From positions 1-55,166 of the forward strand of contig JALNXH010000022.1 in the NCBI GenBank assembly GCA_023230455.1: a stretch of DNA of 55,166 nucleotides, given 5' to 3'. Each line of letters begins with the position of its first letter. Within the stretch, counting starts at the first letter, position 1. The stretch is from Rhodocyclaceae bacterium. Its GTDB lineage: Bacteria > Pseudomonadota > Gammaproteobacteria > Burkholderiales > Rhodocyclaceae. Made by a program: the position numbers and the translations under genes. Under the pieces are notes generated by a model. It worked only from the letters and a program-made list of their open reading frames with translations. It was not told the origin of the DNA and ran no database searches. Shown in pieces: positions 1 to 8,348 of the stretch.

Positions 1-1
1 C

Positions 2-205
2 TGGATTCCGAAGTTCGAGGACATCGACTGGAGCGGCAGCGAGGACGTCACCCGCGAACAGTTCGAACACCTCACCCAGGTCGATACCGATGCCTGGAAG
101 CAGGAACTCAAGCTCCATGCCGAATGGTTCGAAAAATTGAAGAGCCGGTTGCCGCGGGCGCTAACGCTCAAACTGGAACTGTTTGAATTAGGAATGGTGG
201 ATTGA
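2..205 (+). CDS. pckG: Phosphoenolpyruvate carboxykinase (GTP), C-terminal end
   Basis: This is the last 67 codons of a gene entering from the left edge; the translation starts WIPKFEDIDWSG and ends LFELGMVD before a TGA. The pattern of an aspartate/tryptophan segment, then a 'VDTDAWKQELKLHAEWFEKL' helix and an 'LPRALTLKLEL' tail, is what I know from the C-terminus of GTP-dependent PEP carboxykinases. These convert oxaloacetate plus GTP to phosphoenolpyruvate in gluconeogenesis. The catalytic P-loop and metal site lie outside the window, so the call rests on the C-terminal signature only. A strong terminator follows 25 bases after the stop. Confidence 0.8.
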   Translation, partial: WIPKFEDIDWSGSEDVTREQFEHLTQVDTDAWKQELKLHAEWFEKLKSRLPRALTLKLELFELGMVD

Positions 206-230
206 GGATTCCTTGCCTCCAATACAAAGC

Positions 231-257
231 GGCCGCCTGAGGGTGGCCTCTTTTTTT
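231..257 (+). terminator. Rho-independent terminator after the PEP carboxykinase gene
   Basis: GGCCGCC (231-237) pairs with GGTGGCC (242-248), seven pairs including one G-T, around a short loop, followed directly by a C and seven to eight T residues. It is placed 25 bases after the stop codon. Confidence 0.85.
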
Positions 258-271
258 GTGGGCCAAAAATG

Positions 272-307
272 AAAAACGCGCGGGAGCTTCTTCAAGCACC
301 CCGCGCG
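272..307 (-). terminator. Rho-independent terminator of the histone H1-like gene
   Basis: Read on the minus strand, CGCGCGGG (300-307) pairs with CCCGCGCG (277-284), with an inner GCTT/AAGC stem, followed by five T residues (272-276 as A on plus). It lies about 50 bases beyond the minus-strand stop at 360 and is back to back with the plus-strand terminator at 231-257. Confidence 0.8.
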
Positions 308-359
308 CCCGCAAGGCGCGGACAACTCGCTAGAGCTGCCCGCGCGCCGATCCGGCAGA

Positions 360-1031
360 TCAGGACGGACGAGAACCGGTCGGGAAAGGCCAAGCCGCCG
401 CAGGATTCAGCGACGACTTCAACCCCGGCGCGGCAGCCGTCGATGGAGTCGACGCAGCGGGCGCGGGGGAGGCAGAAGGCTTGGCAGCAGCCTTCTTCGC
501 TGCCGGCTTCTTGGCAGCTGCCTTAGCGGCAGGCTTAGCGGCAGGCTTCTTCGCTACCGGCTTCTTGGCAGCAGCCTTCTTCGCTACCGGTTTCTTGGCA
601 GCAGGCTTCTTTGCCGGAGCAGCCTTCTTCGCTACCGGTTTCTTGGCAGCAGGCTTCTTCGCCGGAGCAGCCTTCTTCGCTACCGGCTTCTTGGCAGCAG
701 GCTTCTTCGCCGGAGCAGCCTTCTTCGCTACCGGTTTCTTGGCAGCAGGCTTCTTCGCCGGAGCAGCCTTCTTCGCTACCGGTTTCTTGGCAGCAGGCTT
801 CTTCGCCGGAGCAGCCTTCTTCGCTACCGGCTTCTTGGCAGCAGGCTTCTTCGCCGGAGCAGCCTTCTTCGCTACCGGCTTCTTGGCAGCAGGCTTCTTC
901 GCCGCCGCGGGCTTCTTAGCGGCAGGCTTTTTCGCTACCGGTTTTTTCGCTGCTGCGGGCTTCTTGGCAGCAGGTTTTTTGGCAGCAGGCTTCTTCGCCG
1001 CCGGCTTCTTGGCTTTCTTTTCTTCAGCCAT
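360..1031 (-). CDS. Histone H1-like / AlgP-like DNA-binding protein with AAKKP repeats
   Basis: The predicted protein is 223 residues and almost entirely K, A, P and V. After a short N-terminus (MAEEKKAKKP) it runs in AAKKPVAKK-type blocks, with six perfect or near-perfect 16-residue units in the centre, and ends in a non-basic tail rich in S, P and A (about residues 185-223). This composition is typical of bacterial H1-like or AlgP-like nucleoid proteins, which bind DNA through lysine tails. The start at 1031 is chosen because GGAGGT sits six bases before that ATG; an in-frame ATG 18 bases further upstream has no such site. The repeat number probably varies between strains, and short reads could misassemble it. 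Its exact role here is not evident from the neighbours. Confidence 0.85.
   Translation of the reverse strand: MAEEKKAKKPAAKKPAAKKPAAKKPAAAKKPVAKKPAAKKPAAAKKPAAKKPVAKKAAPAKKPAAKKPVAKKAAPAKKPAAKKPVAKKAAPAKKPAAKKPVAKKAAPAKKPAAKKPVAKKAAPAKKPAAKKPVAKKAAPAKKPAAKKPVAKKAAAKKPVAKKPAAKPAAKAAAKKPAAKKAAAKPSASPAPAASTPSTAAAPGLKSSLNPAAAWPFPTGSRPS
613..900. repeat. Six tandem 48-bp repeats inside the histone H1-like gene
   Basis: Six head-to-tail units of exactly 48 bp (613-660, 661-708, 709-756, 757-804, 805-852, 853-900) differ only at a few silent positions (GGT/GGC, TTT/TTC). Each encodes 16 residues of the AAPAKKPAAKKPVAKK type. Shorter degenerate versions continue on both sides. The near identity at DNA level suggests recent expansion or continuing homogenisation. 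Confidence 0.95.
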
Positions 1032-1409
1032 GTGAACCTCCATAAACAAAGTAACAAGGAAAAGACACCATTACTGCTACAGCAACCCATGCAGGGTTAG
1101 CATGGATTATTCACCGCTTTCAAGCTTCGGAAAGCGAGGAATTCCTAACGTTTTTCCGCCTATCACTGCGTTTATACCGGCGCGCAAAAAATGTTCGGCA
1201 ACACATTTAGCACACCTATGCCAATCTGAAGCGAACTATCGATTCTTCTGCGCAGAGATTCAACAACTGATTGCCATCGACATCATTCACTGTATCAATC
1301 CCACGACAACAGCTTTTGCTTCAGCGTTAGCGCCGCAATGGAATTATCCTAAAAGCATAGTTCGCATTGCTGTGGTGAGTGGGGTGATCTCCGGTCGGGA
1401 ATGATTCCC
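1032..1409. other. 378-base gene-free stretch upstream of the histone-like gene
   Basis: This stretch is clearly richer in A and T than its surroundings. It must carry the promoter for the minus-strand histone-like gene. A short inverted repeat CCATGC/GCATGG lies around 1087-1104. One plus-strand reading frame of about 100 codons crosses it, but the translation has no recognisable features and no ribosome-binding site. I see no further gene. Confidence 0.5.
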
Positions 1410-1967
1410 TCACACCCCATCCGCAAACAAAATTCCACCGATTCTCGGCCAGTCGAAACAGGGCCCTGGATCGTCCTTTCGCCCGGGTGCAACGTGCTCG
1501 TGGCCGACCACATCGCGAATTGGATATCGACTACGCAGCAGCATGAGAAGGGCAGACAGCTTCAGATACTGGGCTTCCTCGAAAGACCGATCGGGGCAAC
1601 CTTCCAGTTCGATCCCGATGGAAAAATCGTTGCAACGCTCCCGCCCGTTCCAGCGCGACGCCCCCGCATGCCAGGCGCGCATGGCGCAGGGGACGAACTG
1701 GATCAACCGGCCGTCGCGGCGAATCAGAAAATGTGCCGAGACCCGGAGTCTGGCGAGTTCCGGATACAGCAGGGGATCGAGGCGGTTACCGAATAGATCG
1801 AGAATGCCGGGGCCGCCGAAACTGCCTGCCGGGACACTGATGAAATGCAGCACCACCAGATCGATCCGTTCGCCTCGCGGGCGCGGGTCGCAATTGGGCG
1901 ATGCCTGCAACTGCGCCTCGCAAACCAGTCCGTCCGCGCCCGCCGCCCAAGTCAGCGTTGCAGTCAT
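1410..1967 (-). CDS. ampD: 1,6-anhydro-N-acetylmuramyl-L-alanine amidase AmpD
   Basis: This 185-residue protein is a cytoplasmic zinc amidase that cleaves the peptide from 1,6-anhydro-MurNAc during peptidoglycan recycling. The amidase_2 fold is visible: His41 (VVLHFIS), Glu120 (IGIELEG), His156 (GHEHVAPGRK), Lys164 and Asp166 (KDDPG) match the zinc ligands and catalytic residues of AmpD. Length is normal for the family (about 185). Its ATG overlaps the stop of pilR by four bases (ATGA), so it is translationally coupled and sits last in the pilS-pilR-ampD minus-strand block. There is no signal peptide, as expected for AmpD rather than the periplasmic AmiD type. Confidence 0.95.
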   Translation of the reverse strand: MTATLTWAAGADGLVCEAQLQASPNCDPRPRGERIDLVVLHFISVPAGSFGGPGILDLFGNRLDPLLYPELARLRVSAHFLIRRDGRLIQFVPCAMRAWHAGASRWNGRERCNDFSIGIELEGCPDRSFEEAQYLKLSALLMLLRSRYPIRDVVGHEHVAPGRKDDPGPCFDWPRIGGILFADGV

Positions 1968-3316
1968 TCGTTGAGCCCGAGGCGCTCCATGCGGTAGCGC
2001 AACGAACGGAACGTCACCCCCAACAGACGCGCCGCCGCCGTCCGGTTGTAGCGGGTCTTCTGCAAGGCATCCAGAATAGCCTGGCGCTCGGCGCGATCCA
2101 GATAATCCTGTAGCGGCAACTCTCCCGCTGCCGGCGCATCTACAGCGACAGCGGCCACCGGCACCAGATTCAGGTCGGCCACATCGATCAGGTCGCCGGA
2201 GCGCAAGGCGATGGCACGCTCCAGAATGTTTTCAAGTTCCCGGACATTCCCCGGAAAGGTGTAACCGAGCAGCGCATCGCGTGCGCCAGCGGTCAACTTG
2301 GGCGCAGCAATACCCGCCGTTCCTGCAAGCCGATCGAGAATCCGCTCGGCCAGATGCCGGACGTCGTCGCCGCACTCGCGAAGCGCAGGGGTGCGCAATT
2401 CGATCACGTTCAACCGGAAGAACAGATCCTGGCGGAACCGCCCCTGCTCGACCATATCCCGCAGGTTCTGATGGGTCGCGCTGACGATGCGCACATCCAC
2501 CGCCTCCTCGACCGGGCTGCCGACCTTGCGCACACGCTTTTCCTGAATCGCCCGCAGCAGTTTCACCTGCATGGAGGGAGGAAGGTCGGCCACTTCGTCG
2601 AGAAACAGGGTGCCTCCCTGCGCAAACTGGAAAAAGCCTTCCCGATCGCTCTCGGCCCCGGTAAATGCGCCTTTGCGATAACCGAAGAACTCGCTTTCCA
2701 TCAGGTTTTCCGGAATCGCCCCACAGTTAACCGGAACGAACGGCGCGGCATAGCGCGGACTGCGCCGATGGATCAGGCGTGCCGCCAGTTCTTTGCCACT
2801 GCCCGATTCGCCGTAGAGGTGCACTGGCGCCTGGGTACGCGCCACGCGTTCGATCATCGAACGCAGTTCGCGCATCGGCGTGGAATCGCCGAGCAATGTA
2901 ATCATTTCGCCGCCGCCGGCCGCTTCCTCGCGGGCCGGCATCACCAGCACCGATTTCACCAGCGCGCGCAGCTGCTCAAGCGAAACCGGCTTGGAAAGAT
3001 AATCGAAGGCGCCGGCTTTGAGCGCACTGACGGCATTTTCCATGCTGCCATGCGCGGTAATGACGGCAACAGGAATTTCCGGGTGTGCGGCGCCGATGGC
3101 TTTCACCAGATCAAGACCATCTCCATCGGGCAGGCGCATATCGGTAAGGCAGAGGACGTAGCGCTGGTGCTCCAAAAGCGCACGCGCTTCGTCCACGCTG
3201 GCGGCGCAATCCGCTGCCAGGCCCATGCGCGCGAGCGTCATGTCGATCAACTCGCGAATGTCCGCTTCATCGTCGACCACCAACACGCGGCTCGCCGCCG
3301 CTTTTCTTTCAGCCAT
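1964..3316 (-). CDS. pilR: Sigma-54-dependent response regulator PilR
   Basis: This 450-residue NtrC-family activator partners the sensor kinase encoded just upstream. Its N-terminal receiver domain has the acidic pocket (VVDDEAD, about residues 14-20), phosphoacceptor Asp59 (LCLTDMRLPDG) and Lys109. A central AAA+ domain follows with Walker A GESGSGKE and the sigma-54 contact loop GAFTGA. The C-terminus is a Fis-type helix-turn-helix (NRTAAARLLGVTFRSLRYRM). PilR activates type IV pilin transcription with RpoN. The start at 3316 gives a proper receiver N-terminus with an AGGGAG site upstream; longer reading would run into pilS. It overlaps pilS by eight bases and ampD by four. Confidence 0.93.
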   Translation of the reverse strand: MAERKAAASRVLVVDDEADIRELIDMTLARMGLAADCAASVDEARALLEHQRYVLCLTDMRLPDGDGLDLVKAIGAAHPEIPVAVITAHGSMENAVSALKAGAFDYLSKPVSLEQLRALVKSVLVMPAREEAAGGGEMITLLGDSTPMRELRSMIERVARTQAPVHLYGESGSGKELAARLIHRRSPRYAAPFVPVNCGAIPENLMESEFFGYRKGAFTGAESDREGFFQFAQGGTLFLDEVADLPPSMQVKLLRAIQEKRVRKVGSPVEEAVDVRIVSATHQNLRDMVEQGRFRQDLFFRLNVIELRTPALRECGDDVRHLAERILDRLAGTAGIAAPKLTAGARDALLGYTFPGNVRELENILERAIALRSGDLIDVADLNLVPVAAVAVDAPAAGELPLQDYLDRAERQAILDALQKTRYNRTAAARLLGVTFRSLRYRMERLGLNE

Positions 3317-4916
3317 CGAGTTCGGCTCCCTTTGCAACGATGCGGAAACAGGCCCCAGCCACGTCACCCAGCAGTTCCAGCGCCGCACCGTTGGCTTCGC
3401 ACAGCTCGCGCGCAATATACAAACCGAGCCCGGTACCGCTGCTACGGGTGGTGAAGAAGGGTTCGAACACCTGAGCACCGAATTCCGCGGCAATGCCCGG
3501 CCCGTCATCGCCCACCAGCAGAACAATGCGGCCACCATCCCCCGCCGCCACCCGGATGCGAATCCCGTTCGGCGCGCCGGTGCAATAGCGCAACGCGTTG
3601 CCGATCAGGTTGCCGAGCACCCGCGAAAGGTGGCCGCGATCGAAACGAATTTTCACATCGCCGGACATGTCGAGTTGGATGATCTCACGCGCGCGGGCAT
3701 CGATCACGGCAGTTTCATCGACGAATGCTGCGAGGAACGGCAGCAAAGCGATGTCTTCGCTGTTTACGCGGTCGCGCCGCCCCAACTCCAGCACATCGGT
3801 GACCAGCCGGTTAAGACGCTGCGTATTGTCGCCGATGATGCGCACCAGGCGCGCATGCGCATCGGGGTCGGCCTTCTCGGCCAACAGTTCGGATGCATGG
3901 CTGATTGCCGAGAGCGGATTGCGAATTTCGTGTGCCATATTGGCCGTCAGCCGTCCCAGCGCCGCCAGTTTGAATTGCTGTGCCTGCGCCTGTAGCCGCT
4001 CCATATCTTCCAGATAGAGCAGGCAATTGTCTCCCGCCGCCGCCGGGAGGAACCGCACCCGTAAAGTGCGCCGCCCACCGTCCTGTAGCGAGTGGTGCAA
4101 CACCTCGATGCGTGCGCTCCCTGCACGACGCCAGGCGTCGTAGCGCTCAGCCAACTCGGTGCTGAAATCCGCCAGCAGCGGTTCAGCAGGCACTTGCGCC
4201 GCACATAGGTACTCGGCGCGCGGGTTGTGCTGGCGCACCCGCCCCTGGCCGTCGACGACCAACACGCCGTCCTGCATGTCGCGAATGACCTGCTCATTGA
4301 TATTGATCTGCTCGGCCAGCTCCGCTCCGCGACGACGCGCCAGTTCCTCATTGGCGACCACTCTCTTGGAAAGCAGGTGAGCGGAGATTGCCGTACCGAA
4401 AAAGCCGATGCAGATGATGCCGTTGAAGGTGAAATCGGCCAGATCGGCATTCTCGGTCAGCATCCGATAACCCTGCTCCAGCAGCACCGACATCGATGCG
4501 ATGGCGGCATAGAACAGCGTCAGCCGCCCCTGCCCGACCAGCCCGGCGCCTGCCAGCACCACCAGCATCATGTAGCTGAAACCGCTGCGCGCACCGCCGC
4601 TGGCATACATCAACAAGGTGAGGGCGAGAATGTCCACCACCACCTCGACGGTCAGCAGCAGGTTGAAGCGACGGCGCCAGTGCGGCAGCCCCAGATAGAA
4701 ACCGATGGCAGCCGCCAGATAGAGGCGGCTGACCCAGATGGCGATAGCGAGGTTCTGGATGCCGAACGGCTGCGACTGGTTTTCCAGCAGCGTAGACAAG
4801 AAAAACAGCCCCGCCACAACCAGGCGGTAAATGTTGAAGTAATGCAGCGAGCGCCAGAACGAATCGACGAGCGGCCGCTCGCCCCGATCTTTTGCGATCA
4901 ATGCGATTTGCCCCAC
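3309..4916 (-). CDS. pilS: Sensor histidine kinase PilS
   Basis: This 535-residue inner-membrane kinase has an N-terminal block of about six hydrophobic segments (residues 28-185). A PAS-like region follows at about 205-305 (MQDGVLVVDGQGRVRQHN). The HisKA dimerisation domain carries the phospho-accepting His329 in MAHEIRNPLSAISH, and an HATPase_c domain carries N, G1 (GDDGPGIA) and G2 (SSGTGLGLYI) boxes. It phosphorylates PilR to control type IV pilus genes. It overlaps pilR by eight bases and the small gene upstream by about 19, so the three are probably one transcript. Confidence 0.92.
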   Translation of the reverse strand: MGQIALIAKDRGERPLVDSFWRSLHYFNIYRLVVAGLFFLSTLLENQSQPFGIQNLAIAIWVSRLYLAAAIGFYLGLPHWRRRFNLLLTVEVVVDILALTLLMYASGGARSGFSYMMLVVLAGAGLVGQGRLTLFYAAIASMSVLLEQGYRMLTENADLADFTFNGIICIGFFGTAISAHLLSKRVVANEELARRRGAELAEQININEQVIRDMQDGVLVVDGQGRVRQHNPRAEYLCAAQVPAEPLLADFSTELAERYDAWRRAGSARIEVLHHSLQDGGRRTLRVRFLPAAAGDNCLLYLEDMERLQAQAQQFKLAALGRLTANMAHEIRNPLSAISHASELLAEKADPDAHARLVRIIGDNTQRLNRLVTDVLELGRRDRVNSEDIALLPFLAAFVDETAVIDARAREIIQLDMSGDVKIRFDRGHLSRVLGNLIGNALRYCTGAPNGIRIRVAAGDGGRIVLLVGDDGPGIAAEFGAQVFEPFFTTRSSGTGLGLYIARELCEANGAALELLGDVAGACFRIVAKGAELDG

Positions 4917-5116
4917 TGGTCCTTGTGTTTCTCGCAGCAGAACACCCGGTCAGCGTCCTTCACACCGTCGCGCTCTGGAAAGAACACGCCGCAACCGGCA
5001 CAGGTCACCATCCGCACCGAGCCGTCTTCGGGGCGGATGCGGCGCTTCGAGCGCCCGCGAACCAGGAAGTGATATGCAAGAAAACCCAGGGCAAAAAGCA
5101 AAAGCCATTTAAGCAA
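4898..5116 (-). CDS. PP0621-family small membrane protein with a C-terminal cysteine/histidine metal site
   Basis: The protein has one N-terminal transmembrane helix (LKWLLLFALGFLAYHFLV), a basic RGRSKRR linker and a C-terminal knuckle with CAGC and CCEKH, likely a zinc site. This is the PP0621-like family commonly found next to pilS in betaproteobacteria; its function is unknown. I prefer a TTG start at 5116 preceded by GGAG with six bases spacing, giving 72 residues, the usual family length. A GTG at 5128 is also possible. An ATG at 5224 would add an arginine-rich extension that is not typical. It overlaps the 5' end of pilS, suggesting co-expression. Confidence 0.7.
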   Translation of the reverse strand: MLKWLLLFALGFLAYHFLVRGRSKRRIRPEDGSVRMVTCAGCGVFFPERDGVKDADRVFCCEKHKDQWGKSH

Positions 5117-5256
5117 AACGATCTCCACGACATGCCGTCGCGCCGAAGCATAGCGCAACCCCGACATCCGGCGGAGCCCTACGGCGCAATCCGGAAAAAC
5201 CGACGCCAAAAATCGCTTGCGCAAGCGCCATAGTCGTTTTACTCTGACGGCCTATT

Positions 5257-5270
5257 AAAACGAACGTTTG
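5257..5270 (+). promoter_or_regulatory. PsrA-like operator upstream of the fatty-acid degradation operon
   Basis: The sequence AAAACGAACGTTTG fits the pattern published for Pseudomonas PsrA sites, (C/G)AAAC-N2-4-GTTT(G/C), with only the first base deviating and a spacer of four. It lies 17 bases before the start codon of the psrA-like gene, suggesting autorepression relieved by acyl ligands. It is a single motif match without experimental proof. Confidence 0.6.
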
Positions 5271-5286
5271 ATTTTAGCTGTCGATC

Positions 5287-6000
5287 ATGGCCGAATCCGA
5301 CACCCGCGAACGCATCCTTGATGTAGCCGAACGCCTGTTCATGGCGCACGGCTACGATGCCAGCTCAATGCGCCAGATCACCTCGGAAGCGGGGGCTAAC
5401 CTCGCGGCGGTGAATTACCACTTCCGGAACAAGGACGGCCTGATCCAGGCTGTGCTCAAGCGCCGGCTGAATGCCATCAACTCCGAGCGGCTACGCGTCC
5501 TCGACGCACTGGAAACGGCCGCCGGCAGCAAGCCGCTTAAACCGTCGCAGATCGTCGACGCCTTTTTCGGCACCTTGCTGCGCATGGGCTCCAGCGCGGA
5601 ATACGGTGGCAACACCTTTCTGCGCCTGCTCGCCCGCAGCATCACCGAGCCAAGCGATTTCATCCGCGCCCTGCTGGCCGAGGAATACGCCGATGTGGTA
5701 CAGCGCTATCGCGAGGCCCTGTTCCGTGCGCTGCCTGATGTGCCGAAGACGGAAATCGTCTGGCGCTTCCACTTCATGCTCGGTGCCACTTCCTACGCCA
5801 TTTCCGGCGCCGACGCATTACATCTGGCAGCCGGCGTCAAGTCGAACGACGCGGACGACGACGAAGGCCTGGATACCTTGCTGCCGCGTCTGATGTCCTT
5901 CCTGCTCGGCGGCCTGCGCGCGCCGCTACCGGACTTGCCTGCCCCAAAAACCGCAAGACCCTCCGCGCGCAAGCGCAAACCCGAAGGGAGCCGAAAATGA
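5287..6000 (+). CDS. PsrA-like TetR/AcrR family regulator
   Basis: This 237-residue protein has an N-terminal TetR helix-turn-helix (residues about 6-55, ERILDVAERLFMAHGYDASS and NLAAVNYHFRNKDGLIQAV). The NLAAVNYHF pattern is very close to that of Pseudomonas PsrA, a regulator that binds long-chain acyl ligands and represses beta-oxidation genes. The C-terminus is lysine/arginine-rich. There is no clear ribosome-binding site before the ATG. Its stop overlaps the fadE start (ATGA), placing the regulator as first gene of the operon it most likely controls. Whether it is a true PsrA orthologue is inference from the N-terminal match and the context. Confidence 0.85.
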   Translation: MAESDTRERILDVAERLFMAHGYDASSMRQITSEAGANLAAVNYHFRNKDGLIQAVLKRRLNAINSERLRVLDALETAAGSKPLKPSQIVDAFFGTLLRMGSSAEYGGNTFLRLLARSITEPSDFIRALLAEEYADVVQRYREALFRALPDVPKTEIVWRFHFMLGATSYAISGADALHLAAGVKSNDADDDEGLDTLLPRLMSFLLGGLRAPLPDLPAPKTARPSARKRKPEGSRK

Positions 6001-8336
6001 ACCTGCCCACCCTGCTGTCGTTGCTGTTCTTACTCATCGCCGCCGTCTTGCTGCTGCCGCCGCTACGCCGCCGCCTGCTCACCGGGCCGGCATTCCGCGT
6101 CTATCGCCGCATCCTGCCGCAGATGTCCGATACCGAACGGGAAGCCCTAGAAGCCGGCACCGTCTGGTGGGAAGGTGAGCTGTTCCGCGGCAACCCGGCT
6201 TGGGAGAAGCTTCTCGCCTATCCACGGCCCCGACTCAGCGCCGCCGAACGGGCTTTTCTCGACAATGAAGTCGAGCAGGCCTGCGCGATGACCAACGACT
6301 GGCATATTTCCCACGAACGCTACGATCTGCCGCCGGAGTTATGGCGGTTCATCAAGGACAAGGGCTTTCTCGGCATGATCATTCCGAAGAAATACGGCGG
6401 TTTGGAGTTTTCCGCCTATGCCCATTCGCAGGTGGTCACCAAACTGTCCACACGCAGCTCGGCGCTCTCCGTATCGGTAATGGTGCCCAACTCGCTCGGC
6501 CCGGCGGAGTTGCTGATGCATTACGGCACCGAGACTCAGAAAGACCATTTCCTGCCACGACTGGCCCGCGGTGAAGAAATTCCGGCTTTCGCCCTCACCA
6601 GCCCCTGGGCCGGCTCCGACGCGGCAGCGATTCCCGACTACGGCATCGTCTGCAAGGGGCAATGGAACGGCCGCGAAGTCCTCGGCATGCAGGTCAGTTG
6701 GGACAAGCGCTACATCACACTGGCGCCGGTGTGCACCGTGCTCGGCCTCGCCTTCCGTCTCTACGACCCGGACGGTCTGCTCGGCAGCATCCGCGACATC
6801 GGCATCACCTGTGCGCTGGTGCCGGCCGATCATCCGGGGGTCGAAATCGGCACGCGTCATCTGCCGCTCAACGGTGTATTCCAGAATGGCCCGACGCGCG
6901 GCCGCAACGTATTCATGCCGCTCGATTTCATCATCGGCGGTCCGGCCATGGCGGGCCAGGGATGGCGCATGCTGATGGAGTGCCTCGCTGCCGGCCGCTC
7001 GATCTCCCTGCCCTCCTCCAACACCGGCATGGCCAAAGTGACGGCCCGTGCGGTCGGCGGCTACGCCCGTGTCCGCAGCCAATTCAAGTTGGCGGTCGGG
7101 CGCTTCGAGGGCGTCGAGGAAGCACTGACCCGCATCGGCGCCTTTACTTATATGGTGGATGCGGCCCGCACCTTCACCGCCGGCGCCGTCGATCAGGGCG
7201 AACGGCCGTCGGTCGCCTCGGCCATCGTCAAATACCACGTCACCGAACGGGTCCGGCAAGTGGTCAACGATGGGATGGACGTGCTCGGCGGCAAGGGCAT
7301 CTGCCTCGGCCCCTCGAACTTCCTCGGCCGCGCCTATCAGCAGGTACCGATCGGCATCACCGTCGAGGGGGCCAACATCCTGACGCGCAGTCTGATTATC
7401 TTCGGCCAGGGGGCGATCCGCTGCCATCCCTATGTGCTGAAGGAAATGCAAGCGGCGCAGCACGAGAACGCCACGGCCGGGCTGGTCGCCTTCGACCGGG
7501 CGCTGGCTGGCCACGTGATGTTTACCGTCGGCAACGGCCTGCGCGCACTGTGGATGGGGCTGACCGGTTCGCATTTCGCCCACATTCCGTCCACTGCCGC
7601 GGCCGAGGCTGGGCGTTACTACCAGCAGTTGACCCGTTTCTCGGCGGCCTTCGCCTTTCTCTCCGATGTTTCGATGCTGGTCCTCGGCGGCGGCCTCAAG
7701 CGGCGGGAAAAGCTCTCGGCCCGTCTCGGCGACATACTTTCGCAGATGTACCTGATGTCGGCGGCGCTCAAACGCTACGAGGACGAGGGCCGCCAGCGCG
7801 AAGACCTGCCGCTGCTGCACTGGGCGCTCTGGGACGCCATGTACAAGGCGCAGACCGCGTTCGACGGGGTAATCGCCAACTATCCGAACCGGCTCGTCGC
7901 CTGGTGCCTGAACCGGATCATCTTCCCGCTGGGCCACCCCTATGTGGTGCCATCGGACGAAGTCGGCCATCAGGTGGCGAAGCGCCTGATCGAGCCCTCG
8001 CCCTGCCGCGATCGGCTGACGGCCGACATGTACGTTCCGCGCAGCGAGAAAGACCCTGTCGGCGTCATCGAACTCGCACTGGAGGCGACGCTGGCCGCCG
8101 AAACCGTCGAGGCGAAGATCCGCGACGCCGAAAAGAATTGCGCCTTCACCGGCGATCCCCTCGCCAACGTCCGCGACCTGGCCGAAGCAGCGCACCGGGC
8201 CGGCATCATCGACGATGGCGAGCATGCCCTGCTGTGTCGGCGCAATGCGTTGCGCGACATCGTCATCCGCGTAGACGATTTCCCGGCCGACTTCGGCCTA
8301 CAACAACGCTCGCCGGCGCAAAAAGCCGCAGCCTGA
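5997..8336 (+). CDS. fadE: Acyl-CoA dehydrogenase FadE
   Basis: This 779-residue FadE-type flavoprotein catalyses the first step of fatty-acid beta-oxidation, making the trans-2-enoyl-CoA. It begins with a hydrophobic N-terminal segment (LLSLLFLLIAAVLLLPPL) that probably anchors it to the membrane. A basic stretch and the acyl-CoA dehydrogenase N-terminal, middle (FALTSPWAGSDAA) and C-terminal (DVLGGKGICLGPSN, VEGANILTRSL) regions follow. About 300 C-terminal residues correspond to the FadE-specific domain (DUF1974). The length is near the 814 residues of E. coli FadE. It is translationally coupled to the regulator upstream and 12 bases from the thiolase. Confidence 0.95.
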   Translation: MNLPTLLSLLFLLIAAVLLLPPLRRRLLTGPAFRVYRRILPQMSDTEREALEAGTVWWEGELFRGNPAWEKLLAYPRPRLSAAERAFLDNEVEQACAMTNDWHISHERYDLPPELWRFIKDKGFLGMIIPKKYGGLEFSAYAHSQVVTKLSTRSSALSVSVMVPNSLGPAELLMHYGTETQKDHFLPRLARGEEIPAFALTSPWAGSDAAAIPDYGIVCKGQWNGREVLGMQVSWDKRYITLAPVCTVLGLAFRLYDPDGLLGSIRDIGITCALVPADHPGVEIGTRHLPLNGVFQNGPTRGRNVFMPLDFIIGGPAMAGQGWRMLMECLAAGRSISLPSSNTGMAKVTARAVGGYARVRSQFKLAVGRFEGVEEALTRIGAFTYMVDAARTFTAGAVDQGERPSVASAIVKYHVTERVRQVVNDGMDVLGGKGICLGPSNFLGRAYQQVPIGITVEGANILTRSLIIFGQGAIRCHPYVLKEMQAAQHENATAGLVAFDRALAGHVMFTVGNGLRALWMGLTGSHFAHIPSTAAAEAGRYYQQLTRFSAAFAFLSDVSMLVLGGGLKRREKLSARLGDILSQMYLMSAALKRYEDEGRQREDLPLLHWALWDAMYKAQTAFDGVIANYPNRLVAWCLNRIIFPLGHPYVVPSDEVGHQVAKRLIEPSPCRDRLTADMYVPRSEKDPVGVIELALEATLAAETVEAKIRDAEKNCAFTGDPLANVRDLAEAAHRAGIIDDGEHALLCRRNALRDIVIRVDDFPADFGLQQRSPAQKAAA

Positions 8337-8348
8337 ACGGAGGACACT

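Noticed and set aside
613..900. CRISPR-like array
   Set aside because: The units are contiguous with no spacers and are in frame with a coding sequence.
481..1035. Long plus-strand frame encoding FLAAGFFAGAAFFATG-type repeats, resembling a membrane protein
   Set aside because: It is the exact opposite strand of the lysine/alanine/proline repeat gene, which has a proper start site, terminator and composition. The hydrophobic pattern is the automatic complement of AAKKP codons.
1102..1404. 100-codon plus-strand frame
   Set aside because: No ribosome-binding site and no recognisable protein features; it lies in an A+T-richer gap.
6339..8225. 628-codon frame antisense to fadE, and other long antisense or shifted frames within the fad genes
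   Set aside because: High GC at third positions leaves few stops on shadow frames; the translations are rich in R, G, H and Q and lack family motifs, while fadE has complete motifs.
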